Shown here in pieces: positions 10,368 through 22,024 of a stretch of DNA of 64,000 nt; position 1 is the first letter of the stretch; each line of letters opens with the position of its first letter. The position numbers and the translations under genes are program-made. The notes below the pieces were generated by a model, which was given only the letters and a program-made list of their open reading frames with translations, made no database searches and had not been told where the DNA came from. Source of the DNA: Pilatotrama ljubarskyi (Eukaryota; Basidiomycota; Agaricomycetes; Polyporales; Polyporaceae); contig MU277673.1 of assembly GCA_022385805.1 (NCBI GenBank), forward strand, positions 182,511 to 246,510, read 5' to 3'.

Positions 10368-11732
10368 GATGTGTCGATATTTCCCTTGCTGTAGCCTATA
10401 GATGATACCCGCTCGCACGATACCTCACCCGTCTGAAATACCCCCGGCTCTATCGAAGCCTCGCCTACCGCTCCGGCAATGGCAGTGCGAGGTCAATGTG
10501 TAGCCAAGAGCGATCCATGGCTTCCCATATACGAAGCTGCGCTGTCACAATCTCCTCATTGGCGGCGTGCTACACTCCGGGAAGGACAACCCTTTATGCG
10601 TGTCGCCCATATCTGTAATAGCACAAGTAAGCCATGTGGACCGATTGCTATGAGCAGGTTACTGACAATGTGTCGCAGTTCCATGTACATATCCTTCCTC
10701 CAATGTGTCGCGTGTTTTCCGGTTCCGACGCTAGCCATCCACCTTCAGGCTCTATCGAAGCCTCGACAATCTATATCCGTGATTGTACGAGGTCAATTTG
10801 TAGCCAAGATCGACTCGTCCTTCCAGCTTCTCTTGCTCGAGCCTCTCACTCGCGAAAGTGTTGACTTCAACCAATGTCCGTAGGAAATATCTCTCCTTGC
10901 TAGCCACCAGGTACCGGTGAGTGCCCTCATGATCGACGTCTGTGTAGTGCGCGATGTACTCAGAACGGCGCAGCACCATCCTGTATCGTACGCAGATCAA
11001 TCTCACAGCTTTGCCTGCAACTACGCACAGCCTCGTCCTCTCGTCGATCTCCTCTCCGGCTGCTAAGGTATCCTCCGCCGTCGGCCATTCTACGACTGCG
11101 CGAGGTCAAATCGCAGCCAAGATTGTCGTGCGGTTCACGGGCCCGGGATCTAAACGAGGTGCCTCCGTAGGCCGGATGTAGGTGCCTCCTCGACACCCGC
11201 GGTAGATTCCTTATGAACCGTATCGGCTTTTATGTCACTCGTGGAGTACCTGTGTGCTGTGCTTCTGTGTTACCTGTAACCCGTAGCAATGCGATATCTG
11301 TCAGCTACAGCTGATGACTTGTCTGATTGAACGGAGTATAATGTCCCCTTGTCACTGTGTAGATGTCGATGCATCATGTCATTCATGAGTCCCATCTCGA
11401 GTTGATGACATGACAGGACCTCGATGATACACCCATCCGGTAGAAAGCCGATCTCAGTCGGTGAATGCGTTGAGGTGGACGCAGAGGTGGTAGAAAGCAA
11501 GGCGCTGCTGTGGCTGGAGCGTCACTGTGGCTCGGGTCTTCGTCAGCTGCAGACGCATGTAGGCGCGGCGACGATGGGATGCACTGCGCTTGCCCCGTCT
11601 CCGACCATGCATCTCCCTCCCGCCCCACTCTCTCTTCTCACTTCCAACGCCCACCACCCCTAACATCCGTCTCCATCCGAGTCGTCAATCTAACATCTCC
11701 CACACCCGCAAGCACAGACGAATCCCCATCCG
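10368..11732. other. 1.36-kb gene-poor stretch with three diverged repeats
   Basis: No convincing gene. Open frames on both strands are short. A minus-strand stretch around 10752-11006 reads somewhat protein-like (SKERYFLRTLVEVNTFASER) but has no recognisable family and no clear splice partners. The repeats are listed separately. A small inverted repeat (CATGTCAT..ATGACATG) lies near 11370-11415. Confidence 0.5.
10446..11125. repeat. Three imperfect repeats spaced 300-313 bp
   Basis: Copy 1 begins at 10446 and copy 2 at 10748 with the same 18-mer GGCTCTATCGAAGCCTCG. About 42 bp further on, CGAGGTCAATGTGTAGCCAAG (10488) and CGAGGTCAATTTGTAGCCAAG (10788) differ at one position. A third copy, CGAGGTCAAATCGCAGCCAAG, starts at 11101. 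The intervening DNA is not obviously similar, so only the core of each unit is kept. Function unknown. Confidence 0.55.
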
Positions 11733-13929
11733 ATGTCCAATGCAGACCTCCCCCCGACGTACACACAAGAACCGTCCGAATCCGACGCGCCGCTCTCCTC
11801 GTCCGCCTCCGACGGCAGCTTCGTCTCTGCGCCCGATGGCAGCGACTCGGGCGTAATCGTCGAGGGCGGCGGCGGCGGCAGTAGCAGCAACACCGCAGCT
11901 GGCCCGCAGATCGTCATCGTGCCCGCCGCCGACGGCGTGCACTTCCAGAAGGGCTATTTGGGCGCGGACGGCGAGCGCGCCGCGATCGAGGGCGAGCTCC
12001 AGATCAAGAGCGCGGACGCGTCCTTCCGCTGGCGCAGAGTGTGAGTCGTATGTCCCTCATCGCCCGTGCGCGTGCGTGGCTGATTGCGGGTGTGCGGTAC
12101 GTTATGTACACAGGACTGTGTCGTTGCGGTCGGTCGAGAAGGCGTATAATCGCGAGATCGAGCTCGCGCACACGGAGGTTGACCTAGCGAGCGACCCGGG
12201 TCCGAGTAGCCAGCAGCGGTCGAGCTTCCCGTTCTCAATACCCCTTCCCCCGGATACGCCGCAGTGCCTCCACACGTCGCGCTCCTCGCTCACACACACC
12301 CTCTCGGCCACGATCTACTCCTCCGACGGAGACGCACCGCCGCTTTCCCGCTCGTTCATCGTGCACACGCGGCGGTACACGTCGCATACGCATGTCCTCT
12401 ATCCGGTGCCGGAGACGCGCGTGCTCACGGAGCCCAGTAGAGTGGAGGTGCAGCTCCCGCGTACGACGTTCAAGGCGGGAGAGCCAATCCCCATATATAT
12501 CACCGTGCCCGCGCCGTCCCCGGACCTTGTGCTCGAGCAGGGGCTGCGCCTGCGCAACCTAAGGGCGGAGCTTGTGCGGGATATCGATATCAGGAAGGAC
12601 GAACGGGAGGACTCGCAACTCAGTGATTCTGACATTGAGGTGCTCTCGGAGACGGAGGGCGCGGGCGCTCCACCATCTCCGCAGAAGATGACCGCGGTGC
12701 CTTCGAGCTCGAGAGAAGGAGTAGACTTCATCTCACGACGAGGGGAGCACGGAGAGCGCAAGGTCGTCGCGTTATCCGGCGCGTCGTGCAGGCTACACCC
12801 ATCACGTCCGATCCGCGTCCGTCTCGTCCTGCATCCGCCCTCACAAACCTCTCGGCCGCATTCGCCCAACCAGCTCTCGACCGAAGACCTCTACTCGTTC
12901 GATTCTGATGCGGACTGTGCGACTATCACCCAGGCGACGCTCCTCCATACGGTGTCGTTCCGGCTCCACGTCCATGCGACCTTCATGAACATGTCAAACC
13001 ACACCGAGCGCGTCTCGACTCTCTCGGTACCGCTGAACATCCTCCCGCCCAACGCGCCGCTCCCTGAGGTAGAAGCCTCTATGGACGAAGCGTACCACAA
13101 GAAGCACGACAGACCGCCAACACGGACCGTCAGGCAAGATGATGCCGAAGTACCAGAGTACGAAGCTGGTCCGAGCGCCATCGCGGGTGCGCCTCCACCC
13201 TTCGAAGAGCGCGAAGCTCCTCCACCGTTCTGGTCCACCGAGGCTGAGGCCGAAGCGTCCACCTCCACGCGCCTCCCGACCTTCCTCGAGTCCGAACGTG
13301 AAATTTACATGCCCTCCGCAGAGGACTCCGAGCTCGTGCCCCCACCTCCTCCTCCGCCGGACATCGGCGCGTTCGACGGCGAGGGGACACTCTTCGGCTT
13401 CCTGCCCTCGGAGCAGTTCGACGGGTACGCGGACGTGCTCCCGCAGCGCGCGTTCACGCCGCCGCCCACGCTCGAGATGGCCACGCGCGACACGGACGTG
13501 ACCGGGCTCGCGAACATGGACGGCGATGCGGCAATGGAGGCGCTCGGCCTCGCGCTCGAGCAGCAGGGCCTGAGCGCGGCGGACGCGGCTGGGGTCGACG
13601 TCGACGACCACTTGTTGCCGCCCCCGCCTCCACCGCCCATGGACGACCCGTCGGACCCGCCGCCGTCGATCGATTCGTCAGACTTCAGGGCGCCCGGGGC
13701 TGCGCATGTGCATGACAGTCCGCCGACGATGCCTGTGCGCGCGCAGAGCCCGCATACGAGCTTTGGACAGCTTACGGAGCAGCCTGTGCATGGTGTACTG
13801 TCCTCACAAGACGAGGCGGAGTCGCATGGGCACGCGCCGCCGCCGTACCGCGTACCGGATCTGGAGAGCGACCACGAGCGGGTCGTGCACCCGCCGCCCT
13901 ACATGGACCTCGTCCATGAGACTCAGTGA
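11733..13929 (+). CDS. Arrestin-like protein with PPxY motifs (ART-type ubiquitin-ligase adaptor candidate)
   Basis: Two exons, 11733-12040 and 12114-13929, joined across a 73-bp intron (GT|GTGAGT..ACACAG|G); about 707 residues. The N-terminal 45 residues are Ser/Asp-rich, with a poly-Gly tract following. An arrestin-like beta-sandwich is suggested by the strand pattern around SLTHTLSATIYSSDGDAPPL, FKAGEPIPIYITVPAPSP and VSFRLHVHATFMNMSNHTER. The C-terminal half is disordered, with poly-Pro blocks (PPPPPPPD, PPPPPPPMDD). PY motifs are visible at LPPTYTQ (residues about 7-10), APPPYRV and HPPPYMD near the C-terminus. In yeast ARTs such motifs recruit the HECT ligase Rsp5 to plasma-membrane transporters; that role is inferred here from architecture. 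Confidence 0.72.
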
Positions 13930-14424
13930 ATTGTGCTCTGATCCGCCTGCTTGACATCAGAATAGCTCCTGCATTATGACTGTCCTCGTAGAGCCATTGT
14001 TTTGATCTTGCGTTCTCAGCAAACCACGCCAGACTCATCTCCCGCCTCAGAATCATGCCATTATGTCTATGCGATGTGCACGTATGTGCCTGTACAAGTA
14101 TAACATAGGTCGCGCCATTCTCGACGTGTGAGAAGACCGCCGTCCTGTCGTCGCTTGGTTTGCTTCTTGGATCTGAGCTTGCCCTTGTTAGAAAAAGCCT
14201 CGCACGGGGCAAGCGGGCACACTTTAGGTGGTAGACAACATCCACATATGATATGTCAGTCCAATACCGCTCCAATACGACAGCAAATACATGTAGGAGA
14301 AAGGGACATATAGATCGGACAAAGCGTGAAGAGGAAGAGATCGAGGTAAGTACGATATGAAGGCATTAGGCTCGTAACACGGGGTCGGGGAATCATGTAG
14401 GTGAAAACAAGGAAAGCGTCGGAT
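13930..14424. other. Convergent intergenic region between the arrestin and Rab5 genes
   Basis: 495 bp without a supported gene. The two neighbours end towards each other, so it should hold both 3' untranslated regions. Confidence 0.5.
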
Positions 14425-15514
14425 CTAGCAATTGCACGCATCCTTGCTCTTCGCGTTGTTCTCATCGAGGTTGACCCCGCCCTCCTGAGCACCTGCTCGA
14501 CCAGCAGCAGCACCGGGGCGGCCGGCGCCGCCACGGCTCGAAGCCAGAATCTGGTCGATAGGGATCTTCTTCGCTGTTGGACGAGATGCCATAGTGAGCG
14601 CAGCACTTGGAAACAGGTGGTGTGCGGCCACCTACCGATCTCCGTGAAGATCTCTACGACGCCCTCGCCGGTCTTTGCGGACGTCTCAAAGAAAAGCAGA
14701 CCAGCCTCCTGCGCGTACGCCTCGGCCTCGTCCCTGGGCACCTGCCTGAGGTTCTCGGACGGAGCACTCTCGTCGCCAGGGGTCGCCGTTGCATCGTCGG
14801 CCTCATCTTCGGACTCGGGAGTGGACGAAGCAGAGGTGGACGAGGAAGGAGTGACGAGATCAATCTTGTTCCCGGCGAGGGCGATGACGATGTTGGGGTT
14901 CGCCTGCCGCTGGAGCTCCTTCACCCAGGTCTTGGCCTTCTCAAGACTCGACGCCTTCGTGACATCGTAGACGACTACGGCAGCCTGTGCATTGCGGTAG
15001 TACATGGGCTAGACGAAATTGCATATGATTAGCCACAAGTCTCGCACAATACGGACGTAGTGGCACATACTGCAAGGGAGTGGAAGCGTTCCTGGCCCGC
15101 CGTATCCCAGATCTCATATCGCAGCACACGGTCTTCGAGGCGGCATTTCTGCGTCAAGAAGGCAGCTCCGATCGTAGGCTCCTTGTTGGGCTGGAACTCG
15201 TTCGAGACCTGCAGCAGCCGTTATGAGCAGCAGCAAACACCAGAGATATGCGGAGATTACGCACGAATCGCAGCACAATTGATGACTTCCCGACTGCCGC
15301 CTCACCTGTACATTCATTGCACATCAGCATCCTCCTTCAACAACGGCTGGCGTCCAGTAGCCCCACTGCGTCCAGCAGAGGCACTCTGGCGAAAGACAAG
15401 CCGGACGAGGTGTGGGGCCAGAGTACGCCGCACAGAGCCAAACTAGGACTCACCCAGCAGCACGAGCTTCACTTGAACGGACCTCTCAGTCGAGCCTGAA
15501 GCAGCGTCGGCCAT
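14425..15514 (-). CDS. Rab5-family small GTPase (Vps21/Ypt5-like)
   Basis: GTPase of early endosomes controlling fusion and sorting. Start ATG at 15514 ([20 protein letters not shown]); exon 1 ends at 15454 in phase 1, and the next exon supplies the P-loop [14 protein letters not shown]. Then come the Rab5 switch region [20 protein letters not shown]3 [21 protein letters not shown]4 NKIDL and G5 [10 protein letters not shown]. The C-terminus DACNC ends in two Cys suited to geranylgeranylation, with stop TAG at 14427-14425. Five or six exons. Unusual: about 40 residues rich in Ser, Glu and Asp ([19 protein letters not shown]) sit between G4 and the next helix, where the human protein has a short loop. 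The FLTQ switch sequence and the preceding ATIGAAF-type block are Rab5 signatures. Confidence 0.9.
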
Positions 15515-15778
15515 GTCTATGTTGTGTCGTGGAGGATAGGGAAATACAATACACGGAGGTGAGAGGGAGAGTGGATGATGGCGTAACGAAGAACAGCGCA
15601 CACGGCGCAGAACTGTCACGCACGCTCTTGTTTGTCCGTATTCCGGCGCCTCTGGTCAGCTGCAGGCACACCGCCGGCGTTCCCGGTCGACCTCTTTCTA
15701 TCGGCTCGTTCATCCGACGTGAGTTCCACGCGCAACAGATTAGCTGCACCCCACGTCGAGAAGTACAGAAGATCTATC

Positions 15779-18135
15779 CTACAATGCTCCTGGATTTACA
15801 GACGACAGCACCTCATAGAACGGCTTGAGCTGATCGCAGGTCACGTACAACCCGTCCTCGAGCTCCGTCTCCTTCGCGTCCTGGAACACGGCTGGACACT
15901 CAAAGGGAATCCCCGAGTCCACGTTATCCATGACATGCATTGTTGCTTCTTCGACGAAGTCGACAACGTCCGCGGCGCCTCCAGCCATAGCTCCTGCGTC
16001 ACGCCGGTGCTTGGTATGCCCACCGGCAGGAGAATTCGGCAGTGCACCGCTCTGGTCATAGTACCAGAACGGCTGGCTGGCGTAGTCGCTCTCCTTCTTC
16101 TGGAGGAAAGCCGCGTATTTGCCCTTTGGGTCGCCGTAGGCTGCGGCGACCGCGGCGACGTGTGGAAAGATGTCCGAGATATCTTCACCCTTCGGATCAA
16201 GGCCCATGGTGTAGTCGAGAGCGGTTTGTATCGTCGCTCCGTACTTCGATTTCGCCGTCCAGAAGTTCATGCCCAACTGATCGGCCAGCTTGGCATTGGT
16301 CTAGGGGAAAGTCGTCAGAGCTTCAGCGCGGTGGGAACAAGAATGGTAGATGTGACTGCGCACGATCATGGCTTCCAGGTTGAAGCAGCGATAGTGGAAC
16401 GGCCGCGTTCGGACGGCTTCGAACGGTTGCTCTCCGGAAGCAGCTATCTGGTCCAGGAACTGATTGGCGAAGTACTTCTGGAGCGCCGTTTGAGCCCCTT
16501 TGGTGTCTCCGATATACATCTTTGCCGCCGCGAGCTGGTTCACGTAGAAGCTCAAGTGATTGCTTTCTAGACGTCAGAGCATGGACAAGAGGAGACCTTA
16601 GGAGGTGCGCTTACTTCGCCTTGGATGCAGTCTGCTTCCCGAGGGCGCTGTTCTCAAGCCAGGAGACGTAGGACTTCATCCAATCAGTCATCGCCTTGTC
16701 CCTTGCCGGCGTCCAGTCGGGGCTCGCGGTAGCTTTCATGACCTGGATGGCATTGACGACCTTCACCAGACTCCGGAGATCGAGGATACCAGTGAACGTT
16801 CCTATCTGGTGATCCTTTCCGGGCCCTCGGACTTGTTGGCCGTAGTTCATGTTGGGGTTCATCGCCGTCGCAGGTGTGAGGAAGAAAGCGTCGATGAACT
16901 TGACGACATTCTGGGAGTACGTCCTTGTCTTCTGCATCCCATATGCGATTGCGTTGTACAGCACCGACTGCGACATGGCTACGGCTGCAGGGGAGTCCGG
17001 GAGTGTCCGCACGTCCGGGTTCACCTTGCCGTCGTGTACGGCGTATGGACAGGTAGTCCAAGCTGCATGGATGTGGATTAGCAGGCCACATTCACGAACA
17101 CGAGACCACTTACTGGCTGAAGGCGCCAGCGCCTTGGCGGGGGACGGCGTGCACTTGCTAGCCTTGGTCTTCGCGGGTGCCTGGGCAGGCGCTGGCGTAC
17201 CATTGATCGTCTTGACGGAGGAATGTGTAGCGGTCCCGGTCGATGGCAGGTCACCGAGATCCGGAGGGCTCGTTGGTAGTGGCGGCGTCCCGTCCGTTGG
17301 CAAAGGCAACCCGTCCAACGCGTCCGCAGTCGCGGTAGCGGGCGTTTCTGGGTTTGTGCTCTCCTGTCGGCGAACAGGAAGGCCGCGAGAGACAGTGTCG
17401 CGTAGTGAGCTACGCTTCCTCCGGATCATACGGTGGCGCGTCGGACTGTGGCTTATGCTGTGACTAGACTCTCGCCGCATGACGGAGAGATTGTTCAAAA
17501 CGGAGAGCTCATAGGCGTCATCATCATCGCCGCCACCGTCCTCGTATGGGTCACCGCCGTCCAAGTCGTCGCCGTCGCCGTGGCCGTCGCCGTCGCCGTC
17601 GTCGCCGGGGTCGGGGTCGGTGCCGTTACTGCTCTGGTTCGGACCTGAAAGGTGGTTCGTCCCTTTCGAGCACCAGTTGCAGTTCGGCCAGTGGCTGGAA
17701 AACGTCATGTCAGCCACGTCCGACCCTAGCAATGAGAGAGCCAGACTGACTATGGCGCCCAACTCAGGTAATCATGTGCATCCCCGCTCGGCGGTACGAT
17801 GCCGCTCTTTGGGACGACACCTATGTAGGTATAGGCTCGTTAGTGAGGACTGGGACAGGGGAAGCCGATGAGAGGCCTGGGCTCACTCCAAGGGCCAGAC
17901 TTTGCGGTGCCGCTGGCTTTCTTGAGAATGCTCTGTCTCGCAGCATCGGTAGTACCGGTGCTGGACTGCAAGACGTAATTCACGTTCACCCAGTCGTTGG
18001 GGTCAGCTAGGAAGCAGCTCGTAAGAGGGGTTACCTATTATTGTATAGCGACCGTGACGTACCGGCAACCAGGCCGACTGCTGCCGTCAAGAGGAGGGCG
18101 CGAAGCAACCTGCGAGCTGGGCGGGATTGCTGCAT
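15779..18135 (-). CDS. Secreted alginate-lyase-fold protein with Asp/Gly-rich insertion
   Basis: Predicted extracellular polysaccharide lyase-like enzyme with the (alpha/alpha) toroid of the alginate lyase superfamily. The ATG at 18135 starts a signal peptide, MQQSRPARRLLRALLLTAAV. The next exon reads DPNDWVNVNYVLQSSTGTT. Conserved blocks follow: SHWPNCNWC, CPYAVHDGKVNPDVRTLPDS, AMSQSVLYNAIAYG, NHLSFYVNQLAAAKMYIGD, PFEAVRTRPFHYRCFNLEAM and KLADQLGMNFWTA. The Asn-His and His-Tyr pairs match catalytic positions in the superfamily. Between the WCSKGTNHLSGPNQ block and the SKCTPSPAKA block there is a long low-complexity insertion with GDDGDGDGHGDGDDLDGGD, Ser/Thr/Pro runs and several Arg patches. 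The stop TAG is at 15781-15779. Substrate cannot be told from sequence. Confidence 0.75.
17527..17640 (-). repeat. GTCGCC-type hexamer tract coding for Asp/Gly-rich segment
   Basis: On the plus strand this reads as imperfect repeats of GTCGCC with GTCGGG variants. In the gene on the minus strand it encodes alternating Gly-Asp with Glu. It looks like a microsatellite inside an exon. Confidence 0.7.
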
Positions 18136-18900
18136 CGCGGAGAAACAAGCACGTAGGTCCGGCCTTCTGGCGAGTTTCCGAAAAGGCTTGAAAGCAAGAG
18201 GCAGATGCAAAGCTCAGCTTTACAGAGGAAAGCAGAGGGATAGAGCCACGGCCGCTCCGCGAGCGTTCGCCATGCCACTATACGAAGGCTGACACTCTCC
18301 TGCAGGACTGTCAGCCGTGGCACCTCCACCGCTGCGCGAGGAATACTTCGACACTCGTGTTACAGTATGGACTGTATCCCGCAGACGCGGAGTCTATCCG
18401 GGGGCCGTGTGCATGTAGCTAAGCTAGCACTGAGATGTCCGAGTCGTGAGGTCTTCGCCCTGGTTAATGGCCAAGCGAGCAGAGTCTCTTTATGCATGAG
18501 GCTGTCGCATGAGAGAAGCAGGCTTCTCACTATCACTGAAGACATGTTGCCTGAACCTGGCTACGCTATAGCAGTCAGTTTGTCCATTTGTCGGTATACC
18601 GGGTGGTTCGACGTCAAGCGCGGGATGCATATGAAGCGCTCAGAGCCCCGGCGTACGAGCAGGATATGTAGACTGAGTCTCGACCTCGGGACAGAAGAAA
18701 CGCATTTTGATTCAAGTGCGACGACAGAGAGGACAGCGAGCGACATGCAACACAGCACTAAATAAGGTACAACGTGCGAACGCGAAAGCGAATTAATGAA
18801 GGTGTCCGTTCACTAATACCAAGTGATAGTACAACAGTCCAGCAGGCCTACTACGTAGGCAACCATCAGGGCACGTCCCCCCAGCTCCAGCACCGCGATA
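18136..18900. other. Intergenic, 765 bp
   Basis: Promoter side of the alginate-lyase-fold gene and 3' side of the membrane-protein gene. A 132-codon open frame at 18367-18765 (+) has no recognisable domain and no signs of splicing; I do not call it a gene. Confidence 0.4.
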
Positions 18901-21305
18901 CTACCTCGCGCGTGCGTCTGGCGGCTCCGGATTCTCCGGGTCCCATGTTGGAGGTGCGGGAGAACGCACGGACGTGCTCGGGCTACCGCGCAGTGCGGAA
19001 GACGAGCGGCGACGGCGAGGGGGACTCGGGGGCACGGCGGACGAGGGCCGAGAGAGCATGGCGTGCCTGTCCGAATGCGGCGTACTCACGTTCGAAGAGG
19101 GGTAGTCAGGGGAGGGCAGGATCATGGGCGAGCCGTAGACCGCGTGCGGCGGTCTGTACACCGAGTCCATGGACTGCATCGGCGACGAGACGACTGACGT
19201 CGACCTGGAGACGGGCGCGGTGCTGTCTCTGTCTCTGTCACGCAACCGTGCGAGCGACGTGGACCGCACGCGCGACGGCCCCGCCAAGGAGAGCGGATCG
19301 GGCGGGTCGGGGGACCTGTACCCAGACATGCTGTATAGGCCGTCCGAGTCCCCGCGCTGGCGATACCGTTGTCGCCACTGCGACGAGACGCTGACGGGCG
19401 ACCAGGCGCGCCGAGAGTTCTTCGGGCGCAGGATCGTCCTGTCTTCCACCTGGGCTCGTTCGGTAGATCGCCAGTTCTCGGGGTTCTGTAACCATGCCTC
19501 CCGCTCGTGTCGGCGGGCGACTCTGCTAAAGCTGTGCATGGTGCATATAGATATCATGACCCCTGGTGGATGTGGATGAGCAGAGGAGCAGCGGGTAGCG
19601 GAGAAGAAGGCATTCACAATCCACTATGAGCCAGCTATTGGCACCCAACAGCAGGTGCTGGGTGACCCCGAACCACATGACAATCGCGATCACGAGGAGC
19701 ACAGAAGTGAGGAAAGTGATGTATAACAGCTGCAACGGCCACCCATGTCAGCATGCGTCAATCAATATGTTCCCGGGACCGCTCACGCACCTCATTTCTG
19801 AGCATATGCCGGAACATCTCCGCACGGGGTACGTATCGGATTATGCGGTCCATAACGGACGGTGGAGGCGGGGAGCTCGGCCTTTCGGCGTCTCGGGTTG
19901 TTGACAAGCGCAGAGACATCGCGTTCGCAGCGGACGCGGTGGAGATCCGCGGCTGGAGAATGGGGAACTCGCCCGGCGTAGACGGCTTCCGCTGGAAGAC
20001 GGTGCTAGGCAGCACAGGCGCTCCCGTCCACCACTGGCGAAACTTGTTCACGAAGTCCTTGGGGGTGCTCGGGGCCGGACTGGGAGGCGCCCAACTTCCC
20101 ATTTTGTTGTCGCCTCCATCGGGAACGTAGTCCCACCAACCACGACGGCCCTCGGCTGCGTGAGGATCATCCTCCTTGTCGCCCATACCGACCGTGCTGG
20201 TCTCGTCGTCCCGCACGGGCAAAGACAACCGGGCGTGGTCCGCAGGGCTCCGGTAGGACCTGTAAACAGCCCACATGACTGAAAGAGGTAAGCGAGCAGG
20301 AATCGCCGTGCACTGCCCAGGGTGCTCACAGCAGACGCAAATAAAGAGTGACTCGAAGAATTGAAGAGCTACGGAATATGGTAGGAGGGAGGACTCCGAG
20401 ACCGTTTCGCACGTGCCTACGCCGAGTGCTCATTCTCAATAAAGCGCACGTCGCTGAGATTACAGTGGCTTACCCGTGAATCGCCTGCCACCCTTGTACT
20501 CTGCCAGCACTATGCCCGAGACAGCAATGATCGCTGCGCGAACCAGAGCCAAGATGACGATCACGAAGCCGGCATTGCTAAGGCACCTGTAGGCTTTCGT
20601 GCCCAGAATCCCCGGGACCTAACCGCAACATGAATGAAAAGGCCCGGATATGCGCGCAGATTCTTACCAGTAGCGTCGTCGAGATGAGCGACCCGCCCTT
20701 TTTTATCATGCCGGTGCTGTATCGGCAGAGTTGAGTACGCGATCGAGGTCTGGTAATGAGGGAGCTCACGCAGTGCAATCGAGCGACGCGTCGAAGTCGG
20801 CGACGAGGAAGAAAATCGAGACGAACAACCCGATGGCCTGACTCGCACAGAGCATGTAGAAGAGCGACTTGTTCTTCACGTCGACGATCCTGCAATAGGT
20901 GAAGGACTTGTAGGTGGTGACGAGAAAGAGCATGCAGAGGGCGCCGCCCATGACTAGCCAGGACTCGGAGACATTCAGGTTGGGTATGAAGACAGGACTA
21001 ACGAGGGAGCCATCGGAGAGGGCAGTGTAGGAGGGGTGGAAGTCATGGATCGGAACAGTGTAGTAGCGCGAGAAGTCACGAATGGTCAAGGTTGTGTGGA
21101 TGACGACCTGGACGACATTAGCTGGACCGTTGGCTGAAGACGTAGGACATGGTGTGATGTGGGGAGAGCTGGTGCGAGGAAGAGCGCTAAGAGTCCCGAT
21201 GGTCGTAGCAAGGGGGCCATGGCGATTCGTTAAGGCGAATGACGGTGCAGTAGTGGTTACAGTATGTGGGGTGAAGGACTGCGCGAAGGCCGAGAGCGAG
21301 GTCAT
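18901..21305 (-). CDS. Multi-pass membrane protein of unknown function
   Basis: The first ATG in frame is at 21305 (MTSLSAFAQSFTPHTVTTT). An N-terminal, probably extracellular region of about 120 residues is followed by hydrophobic segments: WLVMGGALCMLFLVTTYKSF, LFYMLCASQAIGLFVSIFFL, GFVIVILALVRAAIIAVSGI and VALQFFESLFICV, then a long soluble loop (SSPADHARLSLPVRDDETS-type, with WWDYVPDGGDN), then LLYITFLTSVLLVIAIVMWF. The splice GAT T|GTGAAT..CACCAG|GG keeps the frame and gives LIVDWVMISICTMHSF. The C-terminal 200 residues are cytoplasmic in character, rich in Arg, Ser and Pro, ending PPTWDPENPEPPDARAR with TAG at 18903-18901. No catalytic motif is visible. The layout recalls fungus-specific seven-TM proteins, but I recognise no family. 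Confidence 0.6.
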
Positions 21306-22024
21306 GGCCGTCAAGAGGTCGCAGAGGGCTGGTCCTCACCAGGAGGAGAGCATTTGTGGGGGGGCGTGAGGAGACGCAGGAGGAAGGGGAAGAGCGCAGC
21401 GAATGGATGCTATAGTATATGATGGCGGGAGATCTGCCGAGCGAGCTAGCGAGGGCGAGGGTGCGAGCGTCGGGGTGCGGGAGGACGTCGAAGGCGAGTG
21501 CGGGGTGTAGGAGCCTTTGGAGGCAATGGGGGCTAGGCGGAAGGCGGCCGGGGCGTCGGGCTCGGAAGCGCAAGCGTCAAGTGGATGGCAGCCGCACTTA
21601 GCGATGGACCTACCAACCACACCCACGCGGCCTGCCCCATCCTGGCATAATTAATCCTCTCCTGCCGCTCTGATAGCCCGCTGATACACTCGCTTCACGG
21701 CCGCAGCCAGGCCACCCTGTGTCCGAGCATTCCCCGGCTGAGATTGTCAGACGAACGTACAAGCATTCAGCGACGAGTTCTGTCGTGGCGACACAGCAGC
21801 GCAAGAGCCACAGCACAATCCGGGGAACTTGAACGTATGCGACCGATCGTCGATCGGGCATCGATCCAATCGGGCTCGGCATCTTCCGCGTGCCCATCTT
21901 TTGCACACTGTCCATTTTCCTTACAGGCTCTGCATCCGCTCCAGACGGCAACTGTCCGTGTCCCTCGCCATTCCCTGCTCGCTACCTTTCACACTCGGAG
22001 CCGACCCTACTACCGTTACGCGAC
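21306..22024. other. Divergent intergenic region, 719 bp
   Basis: Lies between the starts of the membrane-protein gene and the AK6 gene and should contain both promoters. Pyrimidine-rich stretches precede the AK6 ATG. No other feature was found. Confidence 0.4.

Noticed and set aside
10752..11006. Minus-strand frame that reads partly protein-like (ERYFLRTLVEVNTFASERLE)
   Set aside because: Starts in no clear exon, has no partners, and covers one of the repeat cores; kept only as a remark.
11366..11416. Small inverted repeat CATGTCAT..ATGACATG
   Set aside because: Eight-base arms with a long loop are common by chance; no sign of a structured RNA.
18367..18765. 132-codon plus-strand open frame
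   Set aside because: No recognisable motif, and it sits in a promoter-proximal gap.
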